A program made the position numbers and the translations under genes. Source: JBHOQX01 sp042408595 (GTDB taxonomy: Bacteria; Chloroflexota; Chloroflexia; Chloroflexales; Roseiflexaceae). Taken from it: a stretch of DNA of 64,000 nt. This document shows, one piece after another, positions 42,292-51,429 of this stretch (position 1 is its first letter; the number at the start of each line of letters is the position of its first letter). Under the pieces are notes generated by a model. The model was not told where the DNA came from and searched no databases. It saw only the letters and a list, made by a program, of their open reading frames with translations. The stretch lies in the NCBI GenBank assembly GCA_042408595.1, contig JBHOQX010000109.1:1-64000 (forward strand), written 5' to 3'.

Positions 42292-45200
42292 ATGCGCTTC
42301 ACTGCCGACAAACTCGCCGTCCGCATCCCGGAGATCATCGCCGCCGCCGTACGCGCCACCCACCCGCTGCAAGACGCCTGGACCTGCCCGGCCCCCGGAT
42401 CGCTGGCCGCGAGCGCCATGGCCCCGCCCCCGCCGGCCGACGCGCCCGGCTGGCAGCCGCTCCGCCCCGGCGCGCCGTGGGGCGGGCCGCCCGGGCTTGC
42501 CGACGACGCGCCGCAGCCGGAGATCGGCTGGGGCATCCCCGCCAGCGGCGGCGGCACCCATTGGCTACGGGCACCCTTCCGCGTGCCGGACGACTGGCGC
42601 GGCCAGTCGGTGTTGCTGGAGTTGGCCTGGGACGGCATCGGCCACGCCAGCCTGGAGGCGATCGTTTACCTGGACGGACAGGCGCTCGCCGGGCTGGACG
42701 AATTCCACCGCGCCGTGCTGCTGCCCCCGGCGGCCCACGCCGGCGCCCACGAGCTGCTCATCCGCTGCTATACCCCCTACCGCCGCCCGTTCGGCGGGCT
42801 GCGCCTGCACCGCCGCGACGAAACGATCTTCCGCCTGGGCCACGCCATGCGCGCCATGCTCGAGGCGCACGCCACCTACCGCGAGAGCGACATCGCGAAG
42901 CATGAGATCCTGACCGCGCTGAACCGGGCCTACAACCTGCTCGACCTGCGCGAGGGGTACGCCAGCGAGCGCTTCGCCGAGTCGGCGCGGCGGGCGCTGG
43001 AGGAGTTGCAGGAGAGCGTCGAGCTGAGCGATCGGAGGTCGGGCGAGAAGGATCAGCTTTCAATCGCCGATCGCCGATCTCCAACGGTGATCGCCACCGG
43101 CCACGCGCACCTGGATGTCGCCTGGCTGTGGCCGCTGTGGCGCACCCGCCAGAAGGTGGCGCACACCGTCGCGACCGCGCTGCACCTCATGGAGCGTTAC
43201 CCGGAGTACACTTTCAGCATGTCGCAGCCGCAGGTCTACGCGTCTCTCAAGGAGGACGACCCGGCGCTCTACGAGCGGATGAAGCAGCGGGTCGCCGAAG
43301 GGCGCTTCGAGCCGGTTGGGATGATGTGGCTGGAGCCGGATTGCAACGTGACCGGCGGCGAGTCGCTGGTGCGGCAACTGGTGCACGGCGCGCGTTTCTT
43401 CACGCAGGAGTTCGGTGAGCTGAATCACATCGTCTGGCTGCCGGATGTCTTCGGCTACAGCGCGGCGCTGCCGCAACTGCTGCGTGGGGTCGGTATCTCC
43501 TGTTTCATGACGACCAAGATCAGTTGGAGCCAGTACAACCGCATGCCGTACGACACCTTTCGCTGGCGCGGGATCGATGGCTCGGAGGTGCTGACGCACT
43601 TTATTACTGCTAGCGACGAACCGCTGAAAAGCTGGGGTGAGGCGCAAACCTACACGTACAATGGCAAGATGAGCGGCAGCGAGGTCTTCGGCCTGTGGAA
43701 CCACTACCGTCAGAAGGAGATCAACCACGAGGTGCTGTACGCCTATGGCTGGGGCGATGGCGGTGGCGGCCCGACCGAGGAGATGCTGGAAGCTGCGCGC
43801 GTCTTCGCCGGGCTGCCCGGCTTTCCGCGCGTCGTGCCGGGGCGGGTGGATGGCTACTTCGCGCGGCTGTACGAGCGTGTCTGGCACGATCCGCGCCTCC
43901 CCACGTGGGTCGGCGAGCTGTATTTGGAGTACCACCGCGGCACCTATACGACGCAGGCGCGCACCAAGCAGCAGAACCGCCAGGCGGAGCAGGCGCTGCG
44001 CGAGGCCGAGTGGCTGAATGCCTGGGCCGTCGTGGAGGGCGCGCTGAGCGCGCAGCCGCGGCTGGATGAGGCCTGGCGGCTGGTGCTGCTCAATCAGTTT
44101 CACGATATCCTGCCCGGCTCGTCGATTGCACAGGTCTACGTCGACAGCGACGCGCAGTATGCCGCGGTGCGGCAGGCAGCGGGCGAGGTGGCGGCGGCGG
44201 CGCGGCGGTTTGTGCTCGACGGAGAGTGGGGAGCGGGAGAGGTGGAGGCAGGGAAAGGGGGCGAGGGGGAGAGCGGCAGGCAGGATGATGGCGAATACGA
44301 TGATCCCCGGATCTCCTCGCCTGCCCGCCGCTCCGTCTCGACATTGGCCGTCTGGAACGCGCTGGGATGGGAGCGGCGCGAGCTGGCGCGCATCCCGCTG
44401 GCGCCCGGCGAGCAGCCGCTGGCGCTGCGCGACGACACCGGCGCACCGGTCGAGACGCAGCTCGTCGAGGAGCAGCCGGGCGAACGGGCGCTGCTGGCCG
44501 AGGTCAGCGCGCCAGCGTTCGGCTACAGCACGCTGGAGGCTGGCAGGCTGATGCCATCCTCGGAGCCCATGCCGCACGCCGCGCGTCGCATCACCCATGT
44601 AACGCGCTCTGTGCTCGAAAACGACGAACTCCGGCTTGTACTGGACGACAACGGCGAGATCGCCTCGCTCTACGACAAGCGCGCCGGGCGGGAGGTCATC
44701 CTGCCGAATGCAACCGCGAACCGGCTTGTCGCCTACGAGGATCGGCCACTGTTCTGGAACGCCTGGGACATCGAGATCTACTACGAGGAGAAACCCTACC
44801 CGGTGCGCGAGATCGTCGCCTGGGAGGTGGCCGAGGAGGGGCCGCTGCGCGCCGCCATCCGCATCACGCGGCGCCTCGGCGCGAGCCTGATCACGCAGCG
44901 GATCGCCCTGGCGCGCGGCGCGCGGCGGGTCGATTTCCTCACCGAGGTCGACTGGCAGGCGCGCCAGATGCTGTTGCGGGCGCTGTTTCCGCTCCATCTG
45001 AACGCCGAGCGGGCGACATGCGAGATCCAGTTCGGCGCGGTCGAGCGGCCGACCCACCGCAACACCTCGTGGGACGTGGCGCGCTTCGAGGTCTGCGCCC
45101 ACCGCTGGGTGGACATCAGCGAGGACGGCTACGGCGTGGCGCTGCTGAATGACGGCAAATATGGCCACAGCCTGCGCGATACGACGATCGGTCTCTCGCT

Positions 45201-45684
45201 GCTGCGGGGTGCGGTGTTCCCCGACCACGATGCCGACCGCGGCCGGCACCGCTTCACCTACAGCCTCTACCCGCACTCCGGCGACTGGCGCGCGGCGCAG
45301 GTCGTCCGGCGGGGCTACGAGTTGAATGTGCCGCTGTGCGTGACGCACTGCGAGGGGCGAACGGCGAGTGCCAGCGACGCCGGACGCACGGCGGTCGCCC
45401 TGCGTGCTTCGTCCTTTGTCGTGTCTCCGACCGACCATATCGTCGTCGAGACCGTGAAGGCGGCGGACGACGGCGATGGGCTGATCATCCGGCTGTACGA
45501 GGCGCACAACCGCCGCGGCCCGGCGAGCCTCCACTTTGGGCGCGCCGTGGCCAGCGCGGTAGAGACCGATCTGCTGGAGCGTGAGCGCGGGCCTCTCGAG
45601 GTGCGGGGAGAGGCGGTGTACTTCAGCGTGCGGCCGTTCGAGGTGAAGACCCTCCGGGTGCGGTTGGCGCCGCCGGCCCGCTGA
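42292..45684 (+). CDS. GH38 alpha-mannosidase
   Basis: Hydrolyses terminal alpha-mannosides (EC 3.2.1.24), probably in the cytoplasm since no signal peptide is seen. The 1130-aa protein has an N-terminal beta-sandwich region, then the GH38 catalytic domain. Zinc ligands are H273 and D275 in ATGHAHLDVAWLWPLW, the nucleophile is D385 in WLPDVFGYSAALPQ, and a zinc His is in LLNQFHDILPGSSI. The middle and C-terminal GH38 beta domains follow (DIEIYYEEKPYPVREI, DGYGVALLNDGKYGHSL). Three stretches (about codons 244-264, 643-682 and 1019-1046) look like intergenic repeat inserted in frame at domain or loop boundaries. GAGGT lies before the ATG at 42292. Confidence 0.93.
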   Translation: MRFTADKLAVRIPEIIAAAVRATHPLQDAWTCPAPGSLAASAMAPPPPADAPGWQPLRPGAPWGGPPGLADDAPQPEIGWGIPASGGGTHWLRAPFRVPDDWRGQSVLLELAWDGIGHASLEAIVYLDGQALAGLDEFHRAVLLPPAAHAGAHELLIRCYTPYRRPFGGLRLHRRDETIFRLGHAMRAMLEAHATYRESDIAKHEILTALNRAYNLLDLREGYASERFAESARRALEELQESVELSDRRSGEKDQLSIADRRSPTVIATGHAHLDVAWLWPLWRTRQKVAHTVATALHLMERYPEYTFSMSQPQVYASLKEDDPALYERMKQRVAEGRFEPVGMMWLEPDCNVTGGESLVRQLVHGARFFTQEFGELNHIVWLPDVFGYSAALPQLLRGVGISCFMTTKISWSQYNRMPYDTFRWRGIDGSEVLTHFITASDEPLKSWGEAQTYTYNGKMSGSEVFGLWNHYRQKEINHEVLYAYGWGDGGGGPTEEMLEAARVFAGLPGFPRVVPGRVDGYFARLYERVWHDPRLPTWVGELYLEYHRGTYTTQARTKQQNRQAEQALREAEWLNAWAVVEGALSAQPRLDEAWRLVLLNQFHDILPGSSIAQVYVDSDAQYAAVRQAAGEVAAAARRFVLDGEWGAGEVEAGKGGEGESGRQDDGEYDDPRISSPARRSVSTLAVWNALGWERRELARIPLAPGEQPLALRDDTGAPVETQLVEEQPGERALLAEVSAPAFGYSTLEAGRLMPSSEPMPHAARRITHVTRSVLENDELRLVLDDNGEIASLYDKRAGREVILPNATANRLVAYEDRPLFWNAWDIEIYYEEKPYPVREIVAWEVAEEGPLRAAIRITRRLGASLITQRIALARGARRVDFLTEVDWQARQMLLRALFPLHLNAERATCEIQFGAVERPTHRNTSWDVARFEVCAHRWVDISEDGYGVALLNDGKYGHSLRDTTIGLSLLRGAVFPDHDADRGRHRFTYSLYPHSGDWRAAQVVRRGYELNVPLCVTHCEGRTASASDAGRTAVALRASSFVVSPTDHIVVETVKAADDGDGLIIRLYEAHNRRGPASLHFGRAVASAVETDLLERERGPLEVRGEAVYFSVRPFEVKTLRVRLAPPAR
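43022..43083 (+). repeat. In-frame repeat segment 1 in the alpha-mannosidase
   Basis: gatcggaggtcgggcgagaa continues to cgccgatcgccgatctcc, typical of the gatcgccgatc repeat style. It codes DRRSGEKDQLSIADRRSP just before the conserved HAHLDVAW motif. Confidence 0.55.
44217..44337 (+). repeat. In-frame repeat segment 2 in the alpha-mannosidase
   Basis: A purine-rich array of gggag, gagag and ggcag units (44221-44285), then a pyrimidine-rich tail. It codes a Gly/Glu-rich linker (GEWGAGEVEAGKGGEGESGR) between the catalytic and middle domains. Confidence 0.55.
45345..45430 (+). repeat. In-frame repeat segment 3 in the alpha-mannosidase
   Basis: ggggcgaacggcgagtgcca and later cttcgtcctttgtcgtgtct, the latter the complement of the gacgaaggac heptamer family. 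It codes a loop near the C-terminal beta domain. Confidence 0.5.
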
Positions 45685-46084
45685 TGCCGGGGGTAGCGGG
45701 GCGTGTCGAACTGAGGGGCGGTGGCGCGGCCGGCGACTCCTCCGCGCCACCGCCCCCCGCGTGTGCTGACAAGGCGAGGTGGTGGCGCGTCGCGGCGTGC
45801 GCGCCCAGGCCCTTCCCCCGACCCCTGCCGCTGTTGGTCCGTGGCCCTGGCCCTGCCCTTACGGGGTAGGTTGTTTTGTGATTGCCGTGGGTCAGCACGG
45901 CCCCCACCCTCTGTCCCTCCCCCGCGTGCGGCGTTGAGGGGCGCACAGAACAGGTGGGCGACAGGCGTTTGTTCGTGTGGTTATGGGCTCCAGCGCCCTC
46001 ACCCCCTCGCCCTCGCTCCCGGACAGGGGGTGGGGTTATGGAAACCTGTCCGTCCTTGAAGTGTGCGGGGGGGAGCCGAGCTGC
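45685..46084. other. 400-bp intergenic region with C-rich repeat
   Basis: No gene supported. A ccctcaccccctcgccct / gggggtggggttatgg pair at about 45998-46038 resembles the arms of the 60-bp palindrome at 10.9 kb in degenerate form. cctgtccgtcc repeats lie near 46043. Confidence 0.4.
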
Positions 46085-46114
46085 GTGACTTTCCCCCGGT
46101 TCCACCGTTATAAT
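46085..46114 (+). promoter_or_regulatory. Sigma70-like promoter for the M4 peptidase gene
   Basis: GTGACT (46085-46090) and TATAAT (46109-46114) are separated by 18 bp, with a perfect -10 box. It is 72 bp upstream of the start codon at 46186. Confidence 0.55.
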
Positions 46115-46185
46115 GGATACCAGGAACCGCAGACGGAATGCCCTCACGGCCATGCCGCCGCCCGCCGGAGCGCGCAGGAGTTGCA

Positions 46186-48819
46186 ATGATAGTTCACGGT
46201 CCGCGGCGGATGCCGCCTGCGCTCATGCTGCTCGGCCTGGCCGCGCTGCTGTTGGCCAGTCTGGCCGTGCTGCCCGCCGGGCAGGCCGCCCCCGGCGCCC
46301 TGGCGACAGTGCGGCTCCCGCCCGCCGGCGTGCTCGCCGACGCCCCTGCGCCCGACGCCGCGCCTGCGCCGGACGCCGCCTTCGAGCGGCTCCAGGCGCG
46401 CGCCGCCGGCCCGCTGCAGATCCATTGGAACGAGGATACCGGCGTGGCCGATTTCCTCACCGGCGCCGACCCGGCCACCTACCTGCCCTACACCCCGACC
46501 GCTGCCGAGGCCGGCAACCCGGTCGCCATCGCGCGCGGCTTCCTGGACGAGAACCGCGCCCTGTTCGGCCTCGCCAGCGCCGCCGATGAGCTGCGGCTCA
46601 TCCGCTTGGAGCCCGATCTGCAACTGAACTACCGCCACGTTCGCCTGGCCCAGGTCTACCACGGCATCCCGGTCTTCGGCCGGCAGTTGATCGTGCACCT
46701 GGACCCGCAGTTGCGGATCACCGCGGTGAACGGTTATGTCGCCCCCGGCGTCGATGTCGCCACGCAGCCGACGCTGACGACCGTCCAGGCCGAAGCGACG
46801 GCGCTGCGCGACCTGCTCGAGCTGCAGATGCCGGATCGCCCGCGCGAGCTGCTCAAGCCGCGCGTGCTGCGCGACCAGACGCAACTGATGGTCCATGTCG
46901 ATGTCGAGGGGAAGCCGGTGCTGGCATGGCGGCTGCTGATCCGCACCGAATCGCCGCTCGGCCTGTGGAACTACTTCATCAACGCCCGCCGCCCAACCGT
47001 CGTCCACCGCTTCGATTCGGTCGAGCCGATCATGCGGCGGCGGACATACACCGCCGACAACTCCACCGATATCCCGGGCCGCCTGCTGATCGACGAAGGC
47101 GAGCGCAGCCGCGACCCGATAGCGCAGGCCGCCCACGACAACGCCGGCAATGTCTACAACTACTATGCTTCGACCTTCAAGCGCGATGCGATCGATGGCC
47201 AGGGCGGCGCGATGGTCTCCACCGTCCACTTCGGCAACGACCCGACGGACGCCGAGAACGCCGCCTGGATCGGCGACCTGCAGCAGATGATCTACGGCGA
47301 TGGCGGGCGGATCTTCAAGCCGCTGCCCTATGGCCTGGACGTGGTCGGCCACGAGTTCACCCACGGTGTGATCGACAGCACCGCCGGCCTGATCTACCAG
47401 GGCCAGTCCGGCGCGCTGAACGAGTCGTTCGCCGACATTTTCGGCGCGATGATCGACCGCAGCAACTGGACGATCGGCGAGCAGGTGGTGAAGCCGGGCG
47501 TCTTCCCGGTGCCGTATCTGCGCAGCCTGGAGGACCCGAACGCCCAGGGCAGCTACGACCCACGCAACCCATTGCGCGGCATTGGCCAGCCGAAAAACGT
47601 GCGCGAGTACGCCAACCTACCGCTCAGCCGCCGCGCTGACAACGGCGGCGTGCATATCAACAGCGGCATCCCGAACCACGCTGCGTACCTGATCGCACAG
47701 CGCATCGGCCGGGAGAAGATGGAGCAGATCTTCTACCGCGCGCTGACGCAATACCTGACGCCCAACACCAACTTCCTCGGCGCGGCCAACGCGCTGGTCC
47801 GGGCGGCAACCGACCTGTACGGCCCGGATGAGGTGCAGGGCGTGCGCGACGGGCTGGCCGGCGTCGGCATCAATGTCGGCGGGGTGGACACGACGCCACA
47901 GTCGCCGGGCACCTCGACCACGCCGCCACGCGGGCCGGCGCAGCCCGCGCCGCAGCCGCAGCTTCCGCCCGGCTGCACCGACCTCATCCGTTCCGGCGGC
48001 TTCGAGAGCGACGAAGGCTGGGTGGAGGTGGTGCGCGGCAACACGCGCCTGATCGATACCGAGCTGCCGCATACCGGCCAGCGCAGCGCCTGGCTCGGCG
48101 GGCAGGACCAGGAGCCGGTGCAGTTCATCTACCAGGAAGTGACCATCCCGGCCAACGCGACCAATGTTCGCCTGGATTACTTCCGGCTGGTGCACCGCGA
48201 GAAGAGCGGCCTGCTCGGCTTCCTGTCCGGCGATGCGCAGTTCACCATTGCGCTGGAGGACCCGCGTACGAGCGATCTGCGGACACTCGAAGAGCTGCCG
48301 TCGTCGCGCGGCGACGACACCTGGCGGCCGGCGCGCTTCGACCTGAGCCCGCTGGCGGGCAAGACAGTGCGCGTGCTGTTCGCCGCCGAGAACCCGCGCG
48401 GCGACATCAGCAGCATGTTCGTGGACGATGTCGCGCTGGTGGCCTGCACGACGGGCGCCGGCCCGGCCGCGCCGCCGACGCCGTCGGAGGACCTGGTCTA
48501 CCTCCAGGGGCGGGCGATCGATGCCGACACTGGGCGCGGGATCAGCGGCGCGCAGTTCTTCGTCCTGAAGCCGGGGCTGAGCGCTACCCAGGCCGCTGCC
48601 GACGACAGCATCACCGGCGACGAGGTGATCGCCGTCGGCCTGACCGATGAGAGTGGCATGTACCGGACGGATCGGCCCATCGCGCGCGGGCAGCGCTACA
48701 GCGTGATCGTGGTGGCGCGCGGCTATCGCCCGATTCTGGCGGATAACGGCGTGAACGTTCCCGCCGGCGCGTCCAACCCGTACGGCCCGGTGGACGGCAC
48801 GCTGCGCCGAGGAAGGTAG
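46186..48819 (+). CDS. Secreted M4 (thermolysin-like) metallopeptidase
   Basis: An 877-aa exported zinc peptidase. The signal peptide (LMLLGLAALLLASLAVLPAGQAA) is followed by a propeptide with an FTP-like region (YRHVRLAQVYHGIPVFGRQL). The catalytic domain has the zinc motif HEFTH at 389-393, third ligand E413 in GALNESFADIFG and catalytic His in HINSGIPNHAAY. After a Pro-rich linker (about residues 565-590), a jelly-roll-like domain (CTDLIRSGGFESDEGWVEVV) and a carboxypeptidase-regulatory-like beta domain (LQGRAIDADTGRGISGAQFF) probably bind surfaces or substrates. AGGAG is upstream of the ATG at 46186. The TAG-free frame and all ligands are intact. It probably digests extracellular protein. 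Confidence 0.93.
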   Translation: MIVHGPRRMPPALMLLGLAALLLASLAVLPAGQAAPGALATVRLPPAGVLADAPAPDAAPAPDAAFERLQARAAGPLQIHWNEDTGVADFLTGADPATYLPYTPTAAEAGNPVAIARGFLDENRALFGLASAADELRLIRLEPDLQLNYRHVRLAQVYHGIPVFGRQLIVHLDPQLRITAVNGYVAPGVDVATQPTLTTVQAEATALRDLLELQMPDRPRELLKPRVLRDQTQLMVHVDVEGKPVLAWRLLIRTESPLGLWNYFINARRPTVVHRFDSVEPIMRRRTYTADNSTDIPGRLLIDEGERSRDPIAQAAHDNAGNVYNYYASTFKRDAIDGQGGAMVSTVHFGNDPTDAENAAWIGDLQQMIYGDGGRIFKPLPYGLDVVGHEFTHGVIDSTAGLIYQGQSGALNESFADIFGAMIDRSNWTIGEQVVKPGVFPVPYLRSLEDPNAQGSYDPRNPLRGIGQPKNVREYANLPLSRRADNGGVHINSGIPNHAAYLIAQRIGREKMEQIFYRALTQYLTPNTNFLGAANALVRAATDLYGPDEVQGVRDGLAGVGINVGGVDTTPQSPGTSTTPPRGPAQPAPQPQLPPGCTDLIRSGGFESDEGWVEVVRGNTRLIDTELPHTGQRSAWLGGQDQEPVQFIYQEVTIPANATNVRLDYFRLVHREKSGLLGFLSGDAQFTIALEDPRTSDLRTLEELPSSRGDDTWRPARFDLSPLAGKTVRVLFAAENPRGDISSMFVDDVALVACTTGAGPAAPPTPSEDLVYLQGRAIDADTGRGISGAQFFVLKPGLSATQAAADDSITGDEVIAVGLTDESGMYRTDRPIARGQRYSVIVVARGYRPILADNGVNVPAGASNPYGPVDGTLRRGR

Positions 48820-48844
48820 GCGGGGGGCGCGCGATTGAGGACCT

Positions 48845-49780
48845 ATGCCTGACGAACTCACCTGCTGCATCTGCGGCGAGCCGCTGGAGCCGCCATACCG
48901 CCTGTTGGGCGGGCGAGCCTACTGCGAGCGGCACTACGCGGCGGTCAACAAGCCGCACCCCGGCTTCTGGCGCGCCGGGCTGATCCAGATCCTCGGCATG
49001 GCCGTGCTGAGCGTGCTCGTCTTTCTGCTCGGCAATCTGATCGGGCCGCTCACCGGCCCGGCGCAGATCGTCGCCGGGCTGCTGCTGGCGATCATTCCGT
49101 CGGCGCTGTGGCTGCTCTTCTTCTACCGCCAGGACCGGCTGGAGCCGGAGCCAAAGACCGGGATCGCGCTGGTCTTCCTCGCGGCGCTGGCCCTCACCGA
49201 TGTGCTCGGGTGGCGCGTGGTCTACGACTGGTTCAGCGTGCCGGCATGGGCTTCGACCGATACGCCCACCTCGCTGCTCGCCAGCCTGCTGATCGTCGGC
49301 CCGACGTGGCAGGCCATGGCCTACACCGCCACGCGGCTGGTCTATGCCACCCCCGAGTACGATGAGCGGATGGATGGCATCGTTTATGGCACGGTCGCCG
49401 GACTTGGCGTGGCGACGCTGCTCAACCTGCGCTACGTCCTGCTGAACGAGGGGGTCGCGCTCGGACCGGGGGTGGTGCATGTCGTCACGACCTCGCTGGC
49501 GCAGGCGTCGTTTGGCGGGCTGATGGGCTGGTTCATGGCCGAGGCGAAGTTCGCCCATAAGCCGGTCTGGTGGGTGCCGGCCGGCTTCGCCGGTGCCGCC
49601 CTGCTGAACGGCCTGTTCGGCTGGCTGATCAGCGAGGTCAGCGCCAGCGGCCTGGGGGTGGACCCATGGCGATCGCTGGGCCTGGGGCTGGCGCTGGCGC
49701 TGGCGGTCTTTGTCTTGCTAGTATGGCTGATGCGCCGCACGACCGAGGTGACGCTCGGGCGGCGGGCGCAGCGGGCGTAG
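48845..49780 (+). CDS. PrsW-like multi-pass membrane protein with N-terminal zinc ribbon
   Basis: A 311-aa protein. Residues 7-31 (CCICGEPLEPPYRLLGG, then CERHY) form a treble-clef or LIM-like metal site. About eight membrane helices follow. The segment YDERMDGIVYGTVAGLGVAT and preceding RQDRLEPEPK resemble PrsW/PrsW-protease family proteins. However, the EExxK active-site motif expected before the DGIVYG helix reads GPTWQAMAY, so protease activity is doubtful. It starts 26 bp after the M4 peptidase and is likely co-transcribed. It may be a non-catalytic relative or a sensor. Confidence 0.75.
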   Translation: MPDELTCCICGEPLEPPYRLLGGRAYCERHYAAVNKPHPGFWRAGLIQILGMAVLSVLVFLLGNLIGPLTGPAQIVAGLLLAIIPSALWLLFFYRQDRLEPEPKTGIALVFLAALALTDVLGWRVVYDWFSVPAWASTDTPTSLLASLLIVGPTWQAMAYTATRLVYATPEYDERMDGIVYGTVAGLGVATLLNLRYVLLNEGVALGPGVVHVVTTSLAQASFGGLMGWFMAEAKFAHKPVWWVPAGFAGAALLNGLFGWLISEVSASGLGVDPWRSLGLGLALALAVFVLLVWLMRRTTEVTLGRRAQRA

Positions 49781-49891
49781 CACTGTTTCGATTGGCATCG
49801 GTGGGGGATGACGACGGATGGTGACAGGCCATTTTGCTCCCCCTTCCATCCATCTCGTACGGCCGGCCGGCGTTCGCAGAAGGTGTCGCAC

Positions 49892-50488
49892 ATGACCGAA
49901 ACGGCAACCGTCTATGGCTTCCGCACCTGGCCGAAAGACCTCGGCGTTCTGCTGGTCGTCGCCGTGGCGCTCGGGCTCGGCCTGCTGCTGGCGACGCAAA
50001 CCAGCGGGCGCACGCGCCCCTACGCCGACCCGAACTCGCCGCTGCGCCTGCGCTACCCGGCAGGCTGGGTCGAGACGGGCTCGCTCCAGGATGTGCTGCT
50101 CAAGGTGCAGGACCCGCTGGCCGACTCGCCCTTCAAGACGACGCTGACGGTCGAGAGCCGGGAACTCGATCCGCAGAACCCGCCGACGCTCCAGGCGCTG
50201 CTGGACCGGCGGGTCGAACTGCGCCAGTCGCTCACCGGCTACCACTTCCTGGCCAACCGGGAGACGATCGTCGGCGGGGCGAAGGCCATGGAGCTGGAGT
50301 ACGCATATGTGGTGCAACCGATCGATGAGCCGCGCCGTGCGGTGCTGCCGGTGGTCGTCCGGGCCCGCGAAGTGATCGTGCCGGCGAAAGACCGCGCCTA
50401 CTACATCGCCCTGGCCGCGGCGGCCAATGAATTCGCCCGAGCCAGCGCCCGGCTCGACCAGATCCTCGCGACGGCGCAGGTGCAGTAG
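49892..50488 (+). CDS. Membrane-anchored extracytoplasmic protein, unknown
   Basis: A 198-aa protein from the ATG at 49892 (GAAGGTG upstream). One membrane helix (LGVLLVVAVALGLGLLLATQ, residues about 17-36) is followed by an outer domain. That domain starts PNSPLRLRYPAGWVETGSLQ, a pattern seen in PsbP/DUF1795-like folds that begin with a short peptide matching YPxGW. The rest (TTLTVESRELDPQ, AKAMELEYAYVV, VVVRAREVIVPA) is beta-rich, consistent with that fold. No function can be assigned. It is codirectional with the upstream peptidase and PrsW-like genes. Confidence 0.75.
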   Translation: MTETATVYGFRTWPKDLGVLLVVAVALGLGLLLATQTSGRTRPYADPNSPLRLRYPAGWVETGSLQDVLLKVQDPLADSPFKTTLTVESRELDPQNPPTLQALLDRRVELRQSLTGYHFLANRETIVGGAKAMELEYAYVVQPIDEPRRAVLPVVVRAREVIVPAKDRAYYIALAAAANEFARASARLDQILATAQVQ

Positions 50489-50666
50489 CAGGGGCGTGAG
50501 TGTGATTGCAGATTGTGGATCGCACGTTGCAGGTTGCATGAACCGCCCACTGACGTGGTGCGGGCATGCGAGCATGTCCCTGATACTGCTTGGCTGATGA
50601 TGCTGGAGATCCGGCTCTTGCCCTTCCTCGCCTTCATCGTTCCCCACCCAGACGGGAGAGACCACC
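50489..50666. repeat. Spacer with GCAGATT/GCAGGTT-type repeats
   Basis: gattgcagattgtggatcgc then acgttgcaggttgcatg at about 50509-50545, related to the gcaacgt repeats at 32.6 kb in the opposite orientation. No gene is present. Confidence 0.45.
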
Positions 50667-51224
50667 ATGCACGAGACCGAAGAGCGGCCCCCGGAGGGCG
50701 AGCAGGTGTTGGGCAGGCTGGGCGGTGGGCCGTACGACACCGAGCTTGGGCCATTGGCCGAGCGTATTCCGCCGGTCAGCCACCGCCGCCCGCCGGCGGA
50801 CGGCGCGCCCGCGGCGGACGCCATCCCCGCGCCGCCGCCGGATGCCGGGCCGCTGACGCTGCCGCGCGGCGGGCTGGTGGCGTTGCGCCAGAGCGGCGGG
50901 CTGAACTTCACCACCCGCGAACTGATCGTCTTCCGCGATAGCCGCACGCACTACCGCTGCGTCGGCAAGGGCCTCGAGCCGGTCGAGAGCCAGGGGAAGC
51001 TGACGCTCGCCGAGCTGGCGCAACTCCACGCCCTGCTGGATCAGGCCGATTTCTCCGCCCAACCGCCGCCCACGGCACGCCACAACCCGGACTCCTACGC
51101 CTACGAGCTGGTCGCGCGGGTCCGCCGGCGTAAGCGGGCGATCGAGGTGTTCGAGGGGAGCATGCCCGGGGGCCTCGCACCGCTCATCCTGCGCCTGCGC
51201 CATCTGATGCCGCCGGATTCGTAG
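50667..51224 (+). CDS. Hypothetical protein with Pro/Ala-rich N-terminus
   Basis: A 185-aa protein with GGAGAG upstream of the ATG at 50667. Residues 1-65 are polar and Pro/Ala-rich (HRRPPADGAPAADAIPAPPP) and probably disordered. Residues about 66-185 form a small alpha/beta domain (GGLVALRQSGGLNFTTRELI, LTLAELAQLHALLDQADF, AYELVARVRRRKRAIEVFEG). There is no signal peptide or membrane helix. I do not recognise a family; the strand pattern is reminiscent of small inhibitor-like domains, but this is weak. Confidence 0.65.
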   Translation: MHETEERPPEGEQVLGRLGGGPYDTELGPLAERIPPVSHRRPPADGAPAADAIPAPPPDAGPLTLPRGGLVALRQSGGLNFTTRELIVFRDSRTHYRCVGKGLEPVESQGKLTLAELAQLHALLDQADFSAQPPPTARHNPDSYAYELVARVRRRKRAIEVFEGSMPGGLAPLILRLRHLMPPDS

Positions 51225-51261
51225 GGGCGCCAGGCGCTGCGCCCCGCGGCCTTCGGGCGCA

Positions 51262-51396
51262 CGCATCGCCCCTACCGCTGTCCCCCGTCCACCGGTCATC
51301 GACGAAGGACAAACGATGGCCTGAATCTTCCCGAGAGCGGCAGGCGTACCGTCGGGCTTGCTTTCGTCCACCGTCCGCTGTCCACCGTCCGTGGTA
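51262..51396. repeat. TCCACCG and GACGAAGG repeats upstream of the module protein
   Basis: ctgtcccccgtccaccggtc and atcgacgaaggacaaacg at about 51280-51316, then ttcgtccaccgtccgctgtc and caccgtccgtgg at about 51364-51392. A tacaat -10-like box follows at about 51394-51399. Confidence 0.55.
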
Positions 51397-51429
51397 CAAT
51401 CTGGCGGCATGTTACAGAGGACAGCAGCC

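Noticed and set aside
45684..46185. Short open frames before the M4 peptidase
   Set aside because: Pro/Arg-rich low-complexity products from C-rich repeat sequence, with no start context.
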